Assembly: GCA_023666975.1 (NCBI GenBank) | Contig: JAMPAW010000022.1 | Location: 1 to 35,912, forward strand | Direction: 5' to 3' | DNA length: 35,912 nucleotides | Source: Clostridium sp. | GTDB lineage: Bacteria > Bacillota_A > Clostridia > Lachnospirales > Lachnospiraceae | Shown: piece after piece, positions 1 to 7,638 of the stretch | Numbering within the stretch: the stretch's first letter is position 1 | Layout: each line of letters starts with the position of its first letter | The notes under the pieces: model-generated | What the model was told of the DNA's origin: nothing | The model's database searches: none | What the model saw: only the letters and a program-made list of their open reading frames with translations | Translations under genes and position numbers: made by a program

Positions 1-167
1 TCATGGCAGAAAATGTAAGAAACGAGCCAGAGCACAGAAATTTATTTATCGAAACGTTGATAGCGATAAAAACATTAAGCGATTGCCCTGCCAAATGAAT
101 GGCACAGAAAAAGAAATACCCTGCATTCCTGCGTGATATTTCTTCTTCACGGTAAACAAATTCTCTA
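1..167. other. Window-edge stretch, no confident gene
   Basis: One plus-strand frame stays open from the left edge to a stop near position 148 (about 49 codons, rich in Lys, Arg and Cys). It could be the tail of a gene lying to the left, but that length is expected by chance reasonably often and I recognise no family. The right part of this stretch holds the terminator of the neighbouring clpX-like gene. Confidence 0.3.
107..142 (-). terminator. Likely terminator of the clpX-like gene
   Basis: Read on the minus strand, arms GAAATA (142-137) and TATTTC (118-113) enclose a partly paired GCA/TGC inner stem and are followed by TTCTTTTTCTG. It lies 26 bases past the clpX-like stop codon. The inner stem has mismatches, so strength is uncertain. 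Confidence 0.5.
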
Positions 168-1547
168 TTATTGCTGCTCTAATGCCAGCACACCGCGCAT
201 CTCCAAAAGCGGGCCGCCGGTACCCTCTATGTAACTGCCGGTAATTGTCACTCTGCCAATATTATCGTCCTTGGGAATCTGGTACATAATGTCCAGCATA
301 AAATCCTCAATAATAGCGCGCAGTGCCCTGGCACCGGTCTTTTTCGCCATCGCCCTTTTGGCAATGGCGTGATAGGCACTGTCATCAAAGCGCAAATCAA
401 CCTCATCTAAAGCCAGCAGCCGCTGATACTGTTTGAGTATTGCATTTTTGGGTTCCTTTAAAATCTGCACCATCATGTCCTCGTCCAGACTTTGCAGAGA
501 AAACAGTACCGGAAGCCGTCCCAAAAACTCCGGAATCATTCCAAACTCCCGCAAATCCTCCACAGTGACTTTCTGCAGCAGATTGGCGTCTTTGTCATAT
601 TTATCCTTCAAATCTGCCTGAAAACCGATAGATGACTGCTTATTGATACGGGCTTTGATAATATCCTCGATATCCGGAAAGGCACCGCCACAGATAAATA
701 AAATATTCTTCGTGTTAACCGTTGTCAACGGAACCATGGCATTTTTACTGCCTGAGCCAACGGGCACCTCCACCTCGGCCCCCTCCAAAATTTTCAATAA
801 TCCCTGCTGTACGGCTTCTCCGCTGACGTCGCGTGAATTCGTATTGCGCTTCTTGGCAATTTTGTCAATCTCGTCGATAAACACAATGCCGCGCTCCGCC
901 TTCTCCACATCGTTATCCGCTGCCGCAAGGAGCTTAGAGAGAACACTCTCCACATCATCACCGATATATCCGGCCTCGGTCAGGGTCGTTGCATCGGTTA
1001 TGGCCAGAGGCACATTTAAAATGCGGGCAATGGTTTTTACCAGATAAGTCTTTCCTGAGCCTGTCGGTCCCACCATCAGCATATTCGACTTTTCAATCTC
1101 AATATCCTCTGCACCGTCGGCCAGAACACGTTTATAGTGGTTGTATACAGCAACGGAGATTACCTTCTTTGCATAATCCTGTCCCACCACATATTCGTCT
1201 AATTTGGCCTTCATCTCATGGGGTGCGGGAATGCTCTTCAGCGTCAGCTCCGGCTCCTCCTTTTTCGCCTCTTTTTCCTTCTTTTTCTTGACCTTCTGTC
1301 TTTTCGGAATATCGTCCACTGGCGTAAATTGATTCATATTCATATTCGGCATATTGGACAAATCCATAAACTGCATGCCACCTCCGGAAAAACTGTCAAA
1401 GGTCTTTTGCATACAATCCTGGCAAATATTGATATTGTTCGGCATATAAATCAGTTTGCCTACCTTGGATTCCGGTCTCCTGCAAAGGTAGCAGTACTTT
1501 TCATAGCCGTCGTCCTTATGTTTATCATTGTGATTATTATCTTCCAT
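168..1547 (-). CDS. clpX: ClpX-type AAA+ unfoldase, divergent paralogue
   Basis: ATP-dependent unfoldase that would feed substrates to ClpP in the cytoplasm. The N-terminus has a four-cysteine zinc finger (C19, C22, C42, C45), followed by a Met-rich and then Lys/Glu-rich linker (about 55-100) that looks longer than usual. The AAA+ core shows Walker A GPTGSGKT (160-167), pore loop GYIGDD (193-198), Walker B IVFIDE (221-226), the ClpP-docking IGF tripeptide (307-309), GRLP arginine-finger region (343-346) and sensor-2 GAR (405-407). The RKH pore loop found in canonical ClpX is missing: the matching segment (262-276) reads GSGSKNAMVPLTTV. Start chosen from GGAGGAAT just upstream. It is not beside clpP or tig here, so this may be a second ClpX with altered substrate choice; that role is inference. 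Confidence 0.9.
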   Translation of the reverse strand: MEDNNHNDKHKDDGYEKYCYLCRRPESKVGKLIYMPNNINICQDCMQKTFDSFSGGGMQFMDLSNMPNMNMNQFTPVDDIPKRQKVKKKKEKEAKKEEPELTLKSIPAPHEMKAKLDEYVVGQDYAKKVISVAVYNHYKRVLADGAEDIEIEKSNMLMVGPTGSGKTYLVKTIARILNVPLAITDATTLTEAGYIGDDVESVLSKLLAAADNDVEKAERGIVFIDEIDKIAKKRNTNSRDVSGEAVQQGLLKILEGAEVEVPVGSGSKNAMVPLTTVNTKNILFICGGAFPDIEDIIKARINKQSSIGFQADLKDKYDKDANLLQKVTVEDLREFGMIPEFLGRLPVLFSLQSLDEDMMVQILKEPKNAILKQYQRLLALDEVDLRFDDSAYHAIAKRAMAKKTGARALRAIIEDFMLDIMYQIPKDDNIGRVTITGSYIEGTGGPLLEMRGVLALEQQ

Positions 1548-1629
1548 GCTATTCCTCCACTCTTTCTAAACCCACTTCTCTATCATAACAAATCTTTTAG
1601 AAAAATACCATTGTATATTTAAGGAAATA

Positions 1630-2415
1630 TCATTGTCCGCCACCTGCCAACCCTTCCCGGTTTCCCCTTTGCATATATTCTTCTCTCAGCCTGCCCGGTG
1701 TCACCCCGATAAAACGCTTAAATTCCCGCTGAAAATGTGAGGTATCCGCATATCCGAGCCGCAATGCTATTTCGGAAAAGCTCAATTCCGGTGAAACGCT
1801 CATCATATCCAATGCAGACAAGAGGCGGATAAACTGACTCATCTTTTTCGGCGTACAGCCATACATTTCCCGAAACATACGTTCCATCTGTCTTGATGTA
1901 TAGTGATATTCTACCGAAAGATTCTCCACAATCACTCTGCCCCGTGCATCCGTCATTTTTCCCAGCACGCTGCCTGCCAAAAAAGCCGTACTGCTCCTGC
2001 GGAGTACCTGATCCAGACTCCTGCCGCAAAATGCTGCCCGTCCGGCAAAATCGTCATATTTTTCCAGCTCCTTCCACCAGCCCTCAACTTCCTCTGTATG
2101 ATAAGACACCCGGTATCCAAAATCAATATGGATTCCCAAAAGCTTCCTCTTCTGCGGAAGCAAAATCCTTTGAGCCAACTCTGCCTTTTTCGGCACAAAG
2201 CTCCCACCGGCTATATCCTCATGCAGGAAGTAGAGCCTTTTTTCCCCGGTATCCCACAAAAGCTCACACCCGCCGTCCGGAATATAGACAGGCGGCAAAA
2301 GCGGTATCATTTCATAATACCGGCACCCCTTCCAACCCTCCAGTCCTCTCTGCTGATACTGGTTTTGAACAAGTTGAAAAATCGGCTGCCTCACGCTGCT
2401 ACCTCCATACCGCAT
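1630..2415 (-). CDS. AraC-family transcriptional regulator
   Basis: 261-residue DNA-binding regulator. The C-terminal ~100 residues form a double helix-turn-helix of the AraC/XylS type, recognisable by YTSRQMERMFREMYGCTPKK and the closing LRLGYADTSHFQREFKRF-type second helix. The N-terminal ~150 residues match the general layout of ligand-sensing domains in this family, but no ligand can be named. It is transcribed away from the ammonium transporter gene that starts 280 bases to the right, so control of that gene is possible but unproven. No autoregulatory site was identified. Confidence 0.85.
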   Translation of the reverse strand: MRYGGSSVRQPIFQLVQNQYQQRGLEGWKGCRYYEMIPLLPPVYIPDGGCELLWDTGEKRLYFLHEDIAGGSFVPKKAELAQRILLPQKRKLLGIHIDFGYRVSYHTEEVEGWWKELEKYDDFAGRAAFCGRSLDQVLRRSSTAFLAGSVLGKMTDARGRVIVENLSVEYHYTSRQMERMFREMYGCTPKKMSQFIRLLSALDMMSVSPELSFSEIALRLGYADTSHFQREFKRFIGVTPGRLREEYMQRGNREGLAGGGQ

Positions 2416-2549
2416 TTATTCTATATGCGTTTTACCACAAAAGCTCCTCTATTTCCACCCTTTTTTCAGCAAACTTAACAAAGTTAAGCGTATACGGTCA
2501 TTTTAATGCGCTTTTTCCAATATTTTTTTAAGAAATTTAAATTTAGGTA

Positions 2550-2577
2550 TTGACAATCACAAAATCTCAAGTATAAT
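2550..2577 (+). promoter_or_regulatory. Sigma-A promoter of amt-PII
   Basis: TTGACA (2550-2555), a 16-base spacer and TATAAT (2572-2577), both perfect consensus boxes, give a start of transcription near 2584. The leader to the ATG is then about 112 bases and contains the hairpin at 2597-2628. Confidence 0.85.
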
Positions 2578-2591
2578 AGGGGAGGAATTGA

Positions 2592-2633
2592 GAGCAAAGG
2601 TGCTCCGCAGATTACTGTGGGGCACCTTTTTTT
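2592..2633 (+). promoter_or_regulatory. Leader terminator/attenuator of amt-PII
   Basis: A 14-base-pair stem (2597-2610 with 2615-2628; two G-U pairs, loop ATTA) is followed by a run of T through 2633, as in an intrinsic terminator. It lies only about 13 bases after the predicted transcription start and before the coding region, so it should stop most transcripts unless relieved. A competing small hairpin GAGC/GCTC (2592-2595 with 2602-2605) with a six-base loop AAAGGT overlaps the left arm. Loop A1 and G4 match the rule known for ANTAR-protein antitermination targets, but the usual second upstream hairpin is not seen. Confidence 0.7.
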
Positions 2634-2695
2634 GGATTTATACATAAACTCCATTCAAACTCTCTATAAAATCATTCACTTAGGAGGTGTTGTTT

Positions 2696-4444
2696 ATGGA
2701 CAAAACAATAGAAGTCATAAACGAACAATTATTTGCTGTCTGGTTCCTGATTGGTGCCGCCTTGGTCTTCTGGATGCAGGCAGGCTTTGCCATGGTGGAG
2801 GCAGGCTTCACCAGAGCCAAGAACACGGGTAACATTATCATGAAAAATCTTATGGATTTCTGTATCGGTACGGTAATGTTTATTCTCATCGGCTTTGGGC
2901 TGCTGTTAGGAGAAGATTTAGTGGGATTCATCGGCAAACCGGGATTTGATATTTTTACAAACTATGCCGAATTTGATTTTTCAAACTTTGTATTCAACCT
3001 GGTATTCTGTGCCACTACTGCAACGATTGTTTCCGGAGCCATGGCTGAACGGACAAAATTTTTGTCCTACTGTATTTATTCCGCCATTATTTCCGCTTTG
3101 ATTTACCCAATCGAAGCACACTGGATATGGGGCGGCGGCTGGCTTTCACAAATCGGCTTCCATGATTTTGCCGGTTCCTGCGCAATCCACATGGTAGGCG
3201 GTATCTCCGCTTTAATCGGAGCCAAGATTCTCGGTCCCCGTATCGGGAAGTTCACGAAAACAAAGGACGGCAAAATTAAGATTGGTGCCTTTCCGGGACA
3301 CAATCTGACGATCGGCGCTCTGGGCGTATTTATTCTATGGCTCGGCTGGTACGGATTCAACGGTGCTGCCGCAACATCTGTTGATCAGCTTGCCTCCATA
3401 TTTGTTACCACGACCATTGCCCCGTCTATTGCCACCATTGTGTGCATGTTATTTACATGGATAAAATACGGACACCCCGATGTGTCCATGTGCCTGAACG
3501 CTTCACTTGCCGGTCTGGTAGCCATTACCGCTTCCTGCGATGTAACCGACGCTGCCGGCGCCATTGTTATCGGTGCCGTTGCCGGACTATTGGTTGTCTT
3601 CGGTGTATGGCTTTTGGACTACAAGCTGCATATCGACGACCCTGTGGGTGCCGTTGCCGTCCATTGCATGAACGGAATCTGGGGCACGCTGGCAGTCGGA
3701 CTGTTTGCCACACCGTCCGCTCCGGGATACTCCATCACCGATAAAGCAGGCGACACTATTGTCGGCTTGTTCTACGGCGGCGGATTGGAGCTGTTAAAGC
3801 TTCAGTTCATCGGCTTCCTCGCTGTCGCTGCCTGGACAACCGTAACAATCACGATTACCTTCCTCTTCATCAAAAAGGTTGTGGGTATCCGCGTTACTGC
3901 CGAGGAGGAAATTGCCGGTCTGGACGCTACCGAGCATGGTCTGGAAACAGCGTATGCCGGATTCCTGACCTATGGCGACCGTGTCGGCGGTGCCGCACTG
4001 GCTATGACAGAAGATGCGGAAGCCGTTCCGGTTGACGAGGCCGTTCCGGTACAGGTTGTCGAAAACGACAAGGCTGTTGCCTCCGATGTAAAAATTTCCA
4101 AATTGTCCATTATCTGCCGTCAGAGCAAATTTGAAGAGCTGAAGGACGCGCTCAACAGCGTCGGCGTTACCGGCATTACCGTAACACAGGTTCTGGGCTG
4201 TGGTGCGCAGAAAGGACAGAGCAAATACTACCGCGGGGTAGAAATGGAGATGAACCTTCTGCCAAAGGTAAAAGTCGAGGTTATCGTCAGCCGTGTTCCG
4301 GTTCCCGATGTCGTAAAAGCAGCCAAAAAGGCTCTCTATACCGGCAAAATCGGTGACGGTAAAATCTTTGTGTATGACGTAGAAAATGTAATCCGGGTAA
4401 GAACCGGTGAGCAGGGCTACGATGCCCTTCAGGGTGAAAATTAG
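2696..4444 (+). CDS. amtB: Ammonium transporter fused to a PII (GlnK) domain
   Basis: 582-residue membrane protein. Residues 1-400 are an Amt/MEP channel with several hydrophobic spans, the pore twin histidines (H165, H323) and the Asp before the first (D157). After an acidic linker (about 400-465) comes a complete PII signalling domain (467-578), including the T-loop (about 504-522), the KVKVEVIV strand and the TGKIGDGKIFV loop. In free GlnK, T-loop Arg47 plugs the Amt exit; it is kept here (R513), but the uridylylated Tyr51 is Met (M517), so control by GlnD-type modification is unlikely. Regulation would instead be by ATP/ADP/2-oxoglutarate binding in cis. Start is the ATG at 2696 behind AGGAGG (2682-2687); an in-frame GTG at 2687 lies inside that site and was rejected. 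Confidence 0.93.
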   Translation: MDKTIEVINEQLFAVWFLIGAALVFWMQAGFAMVEAGFTRAKNTGNIIMKNLMDFCIGTVMFILIGFGLLLGEDLVGFIGKPGFDIFTNYAEFDFSNFVFNLVFCATTATIVSGAMAERTKFLSYCIYSAIISALIYPIEAHWIWGGGWLSQIGFHDFAGSCAIHMVGGISALIGAKILGPRIGKFTKTKDGKIKIGAFPGHNLTIGALGVFILWLGWYGFNGAAATSVDQLASIFVTTTIAPSIATIVCMLFTWIKYGHPDVSMCLNASLAGLVAITASCDVTDAAGAIVIGAVAGLLVVFGVWLLDYKLHIDDPVGAVAVHCMNGIWGTLAVGLFATPSAPGYSITDKAGDTIVGLFYGGGLELLKLQFIGFLAVAAWTTVTITITFLFIKKVVGIRVTAEEEIAGLDATEHGLETAYAGFLTYGDRVGGAALAMTEDAEAVPVDEAVPVQVVENDKAVASDVKISKLSIICRQSKFEELKDALNSVGVTGITVTQVLGCGAQKGQSKYYRGVEMEMNLLPKVKVEVIVSRVPVPDVVKAAKKALYTGKIGDGKIFVYDVENVIRVRTGEQGYDALQGEN

Positions 4445-4458
4445 AAAATCACAAAAGC

Positions 4459-4496
4459 AAGAGCAGGCTGAATATCATTTCAGTCTGCTCTTCTTC
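4459..4496 (+). terminator. Terminator after amt-PII, probably bidirectional
   Basis: Arms 4459-4472 and 4479-4492 (AAGAGCAGGCTGAA with TTCAGTCTGCTCTT, one G-U pair, 6-base loop) are followed by CTTCT. On the minus strand the same stem is followed by GCTTTTGTGATTTT, so it may also end the convergent AIM24-family transcript. Confidence 0.75.
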
Positions 4497-4524
4497 TATG
4501 CTCGTCAATCGTCAGATAATGCCA

Positions 4525-5205
4525 TTATCCTCTACTGGGCATCATGGAAATAATTCGTCCGGCAAAATCATTGAAATTCTGTGTCTGTAATACAACACGT
4601 CCCGGTCCGGTCAGCTTGGTCAGGAATAATCCCTCTCCGCCAAAGAAAATATTTCCAAGTCCTTTAACGGTTTCCACCTCATACCGCACGGTTTTATCAA
4701 AGGCAACAACATTTCCTGTATCCACCTTTATCACTTCTCCGGCAGCAAGCTCTTTGACCACCTGATCACCGTCCACTTCCAAAAAGGCATATCCGCCTCC
4801 GCTGATATCCTGCAAAATAAAGCCCTCTCCTCCAAACAGGCCAGAAGAAAACTTCTTTGTCAGTGTAACAGATACGTTTACCCCGTCCTCTGCACATAAG
4901 AATGCACGCTTCTGCGCAATAATTCCCGGTGTCCCGGTCAGGTTTACCGGAATGACGTCACCCGGAACCGTAGAACCAAAAGCGATTTTGGCGCCGTCAC
5001 GGACAGAGGAATAGGTCGCCATAAACAAAGACTCTCCGGCAAACATTCTTCCGATCCCCTTGACCAGACCGCCTTTTGTATTGGTCTTCATTTCAATGCC
5101 TTCTGTCTGCCAGACCATGCCGCCGCTCTGGGTATACATTGATTCGCCTCTGTCCAGTGTCACCTCAACAGCCGGAACGGTTTTTCCTAAAATTTCGTAT
5201 TTCAT
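4525..5205 (-). CDS. AIM24/TIGR00266-family protein
   Basis: 226-residue protein of the AIM24 (DUF124, TIGR00266) family, a beta-rich fold common in bacteria with no settled molecular function. Family hallmarks visible are the repeated Gly-rich strands, the segment GIGRMFAGESLFMATYSS near residues 50-68, and the closing LGNIFFGGEGLFLTKLTGPG. No signal peptide or membrane span is seen, so it is probably cytoplasmic or peripheral. Start chosen from GAGGAGGA upstream. It lies downstream of proC on the same strand with a 55-base gap, so co-transcription is possible. Confidence 0.85.
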   Translation of the reverse strand: MKYEILGKTVPAVEVTLDRGESMYTQSGGMVWQTEGIEMKTNTKGGLVKGIGRMFAGESLFMATYSSVRDGAKIAFGSTVPGDVIPVNLTGTPGIIAQKRAFLCAEDGVNVSVTLTKKFSSGLFGGEGFILQDISGGGYAFLEVDGDQVVKELAAGEVIKVDTGNVVAFDKTVRYEVETVKGLGNIFFGGEGLFLTKLTGPGRVVLQTQNFNDFAGRIISMMPSRG

Positions 5206-5260
5206 AGATATATCCTCCTCACAAAATAAAGTGTCTTTTTATGTATAAGAGCTTTCCTCT

Positions 5261-6055
5261 CTACATTCCCCTTGACTTTCTTGTACACGCTTTCATGGCT
5301 TCAAAAACAGCACTGCGCATACCCTTTTCCTCTAATACACGCACGGCCTCAATGGTAGTTCCTCCGGGTGAACAGACCATATCCTTTAATTCTCCCGGAT
5401 GCTTTCCGGTCTCCAATACCATTTTGGCACTTCCGAGCACTGCCTGCGCCGCAAACCGATATGCCTGCTGCCGTGGCATGCCGTCTGCTACAGCAGCGTC
5501 TGCCATCGCCTCGATAAACAGAAAAACGTAAGCCGGCGAACTTCCACTGACGGAAGTCACCACGTCCATCAAATGCTCGGAAATCACCTCACATTTTCCA
5601 AAGCTTAACAAAACCTTAACGGCTTTATCCATATCCTCCTTTGACACATTGGCATTTCCGCAGGCAGCCGTGATTCCTTCCCCTACAAGCGCCGGTGTAT
5701 TCGGCATTGTACGGACAATTTTCAACGGCTTGCCAAACTGCTGATTAAGCCATTCCAACGTTTTGCCCGGTGCAACGGTGATGATGATCTGTTTGTCACT
5801 CACCACATCTCTGATTTCTTTGATCACCTCTTCATAAAACTGCGGTTTGACCGACAAAAAGAGTATCTCCGATTTTGCTGCTGCCTCCCTGTTATCGACA
5901 GCCTGCACAATTCCGGTATCATCTATTACCCGCCGAAGGCTTTCCGCCGATTTGTCGGCGCCTATAATTTCGTCACCCGATGCAATTTTGTTGTTGATAA
6001 TTCCCTTTATCATTGCTGCTGCCATATTGCCGCAGCCGATAAATCCCAGTTTCAT
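5261..6055 (-). CDS. proC: Pyrroline-5-carboxylate reductase
   Basis: Last step of proline synthesis: NAD(P)H-dependent reduction of 1-pyrroline-5-carboxylate. The 264-residue length is normal. The N-terminal Rossmann fold has GFIGCGNMAAAMI (4-16), and the dimer/substrate domain carries VRTMPNTPALVGEG and the family signature around SGSSPAYVFLFIEAMADAAV through SPGGTT. AGGAGG precedes the ATG. No other proline genes are next to it. Confidence 0.95.
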   Translation of the reverse strand: MKLGFIGCGNMAAAMIKGIINNKIASGDEIIGADKSAESLRRVIDDTGIVQAVDNREAAAKSEILFLSVKPQFYEEVIKEIRDVVSDKQIIITVAPGKTLEWLNQQFGKPLKIVRTMPNTPALVGEGITAACGNANVSKEDMDKAVKVLLSFGKCEVISEHLMDVVTSVSGSSPAYVFLFIEAMADAAVADGMPRQQAYRFAAQAVLGSAKMVLETGKHPGELKDMVCSPGGTTIEAVRVLEEKGMRSAVFEAMKACTRKSRGM

Positions 6056-6184
6056 GTTGACCTCCTCCTCAAAAAAAGCATCGAATCAAAAACATTCAAT
6101 TCGATGCCTCATTTGGTAATTACTATTGCAAATTCTGTTTCAAAATCCCTGCTATCACGTTGAAACCGTCATAGCTCACATTTC

Positions 6185-6682
6185 TTATAAATCTACACTT
6201 CCCTGCTCACCGTCAGCCGTGTAGTAAATCTTGCCCTCTTCAGGCTTAACATAAATATTTAATTCCTTTACCGACTTCTTATCAACTGCTTCGGCAACCT
6301 TTGCTGTAATCTCGTCAGTTGTCACTTCATGTCCACAACACTGGATAAATACAGTCTGGGTAAGTTTAGCTGCTGTCTTCTTGGCAGGTGCTTTCTTAGC
6401 CGTTGTCTTTTTAGCCGCCGTCTTAGTTGTTGCTGCCTTCTTAGCAGGCGCTTTCTTCTCCGCTGCTGTCTTCGTTGCTGCGGTCTTCTTAACAGGAGTT
6501 TTCTTCTCTGCTGCTTTGGTTTCTGTTGCCTTCTTCGGTGCTGCTGCTTTAGTCTCTGTTGTCTTCTTCGCTGTTGCTGCCTTTGCCTCTGCCGGCTTCT
6601 TTGCCGTATCTGCTGCCTTTGCTGCCTCTACCTTTGCCATAGCTGCTGCAACCTGTTCTGCGGTTTTCTTTGATGTTGCCAT
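6185..6682 (-). CDS. DUF6465-type protein with Lys/Ala-rich histone-like tail
   Basis: 165 residues. The first ~108 residues are low-complexity Ala/Lys/Thr/Pro with many AAKK, PAKK and TETKAA repeats, resembling histone H1 or Hu-type tails; these would be strongly basic and disordered and could bind nucleic acid or polyphosphate. The last ~55 residues (TVFIQCCGHEVTTDEITAKV through IYYTADGEQGSVDL) form a small conserved domain that I place in DUF6465, seen widely in Clostridia. The function is unknown. A GGAGG site precedes the ATG and a promoter is visible at 6752-6780. Confidence 0.8.
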   Translation of the reverse strand: MATSKKTAEQVAAAMAKVEAAKAADTAKKPAEAKAATAKKTTETKAAAPKKATETKAAEKKTPVKKTAATKTAAEKKAPAKKAATTKTAAKKTTAKKAPAKKTAAKLTQTVFIQCCGHEVTTDEITAKVAEAVDKKSVKELNIYVKPEEGKIYYTADGEQGSVDL

Positions 6683-6751
6683 GTCATATCCTCCATCTTT
6701 GAATAAATAAATTGTATGTTAAAATTTTCAAGCTGTCTGTTTCCAATGTTC

Positions 6752-6780
6752 ATAGTACCCTAAAAAGAAAAGTTTTGCAA
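6752..6780 (-). promoter_or_regulatory. Promoter of the DUF6465-type gene
   Basis: On the minus strand TTGCAA (6780-6775), a 17-base spacer and TACTAT (6757-6752) form a plausible sigma-A promoter about 70 bases upstream of the start codon. Confidence 0.55.
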
Positions 6781-6870
6781 CTTTTTAACGCATTTTCTCT
6801 AGTATTCACCAAGCATTGTCTAAAAATAGGATTATTTAAAGACAAAATGCACAAAGAATTTTATCATTTT

Positions 6871-6908
6871 TAAAGGGTATGTCAAATTTCTTCGACATAC
6901 CCTTTTAT
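6871..6908 (-). terminator. Hairpin terminator downstream of rubrerythrin
   Basis: An AAAGGGTATGTC arm and its complement around 6871-6905 form a 12-base stem. It lies just past the rubrerythrin stop codon. The T run is short on the minus strand and slightly longer on the plus strand. Confidence 0.6.
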
Positions 6909-6935
6909 TTCAAATATGATTAATTGCCTTACTGT

Positions 6936-7478
6936 TTAACCGAAATACCGCTTAAGCAGTCCTTCCAATGCCTTTCCGTGTCTCGCCTCATCTCTGGCCA
7001 TCTCATGTACGGTGTCATGGATTGCATCCAGCCCTAATTCTTTCGCCCGTTTTGCAAGGTCCGTCTTGCCGGCAGTTGCTCCGTTCTCCGCCTCTACTCT
7101 CATCTCCAGATTCTTCTTTGTCGAATCCGTAACCACCTCGCCTAACAATTCTGCAAACTTAGCTGCATGCTCGGCTTCCTCGTAAGCTGCTTTCTCCCAG
7201 TAAAGTCCAATTTCAGGATATCCCTCTCTGTAAGCCACTCTCGCCATAGCAAGATACATACCAACCTCTGAACATTCCCCGTTGAAATTCGCCCGTAAAT
7301 CCTCAACAATGTCCTCTCTGACCCCCTGAGCCACACCGACAACATGCTCGGCTGCCCAAGTCTTTCCTTCGTCTGACTGAGCCGTAAACTTAGAGGCCGG
7401 AGCATTACACTGCGGGCACTTTTCCGGTGCCTCATCTCCTTCGTGAACATAACCGCATACTTGACATACATACTTCAT
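6936..7478 (-). CDS. rbr: Reverse rubrerythrin (peroxidase)
   Basis: Non-haem diiron peroxidase that reduces hydrogen peroxide with electrons from NADH:rubredoxin systems, protecting anaerobes from oxygen. The 180-residue protein has the rubredoxin-like iron site first (C5, C8 and the CPQC pair at C21/C24) and the ferritin-like four-helix domain second. This is the reversed order typical of clostridial reverse rubrerythrins. Diiron ligands appear as ExxH-type motifs, including [10 protein letters not shown] and the final [14 protein letters not shown]. The gene stands alone behind its own promoter and palindromic operator-like sites (7582-7611). Confidence 0.92.
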   Translation of the reverse strand: MKYVCQVCGYVHEGDEAPEKCPQCNAPASKFTAQSDEGKTWAAEHVVGVAQGVREDIVEDLRANFNGECSEVGMYLAMARVAYREGYPEIGLYWEKAAYEEAEHAAKFAELLGEVVTDSTKKNLEMRVEAENGATAGKTDLAKRAKELGLDAIHDTVHEMARDEARHGKALEGLLKRYFG

Positions 7479-7509
7479 AATACAATATCCTCACTTTCTT
7501 ATTTTTAAT

Positions 7510-7560
7510 TAGGTAATTGCACAACTGGATTTTAGAAATTCGGAGTTTCGCAATTACCTA
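7510..7560 (-). repeat. Inverted repeat in the rubrerythrin leader
   Basis: TAGGTAATTGC (7510-7520) and GCAATTACCTA (7550-7560) are an 11-base perfect inverted repeat with a 29-base loop. It lies between the rubrerythrin promoter and start codon, so it would be in the 5' leader RNA. No T run follows on the minus strand, which argues against a simple murF terminator. Confidence 0.55.
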
Positions 7561-7581
7561 TTATTTAAGCGTTTTCAAAAA

Positions 7582-7611
7582 CAGTAATGATTACTGATAA
7601 AAATATTATCA
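7582..7611 (-). promoter_or_regulatory. Fur/PerR-like operator palindromes at rubrerythrin promoter
   Basis: CAGTAATGATTACTG (7582-7596) is a perfect 7-1-7 inverted repeat with the TAATnATTA core known for PerR/Fur family boxes. An overlapping TGATAA/TTATCA repeat covers 7595-7611 and includes the -10 box. Position at and just after the -10 element fits repression. PerR control of rubrerythrins is established in Clostridium; the regulator here is inferred. Confidence 0.5.
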
Positions 7612-7631
7612 TCTCTGGAAAAAAGTGTCAA
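7603..7631 (-). promoter_or_regulatory. Rubrerythrin promoter
   Basis: Minus-strand TTGACA (7631-7626), a 17-base spacer and TAATAT (7608-7603). It lies in the murF-rubrerythrin gap and gives a leader of roughly 115 bases. Confidence 0.75.
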
Positions 7632-7638
7632 GCCTATT

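Noticed and set aside
2687..2695. GTG start giving MLFMDKT for the Amt-PII protein
   Set aside because: The GTG is part of the AGGAGG ribosome site; the ATG at 2696 has ideal spacing.
6329..6710. Long plus-strand frames opposite the DUF6465 gene
   Set aside because: Low-complexity mirror of the Ala/Lys repeats; Cys/Leu- or Ala/Val-rich shadows with no ribosome site.
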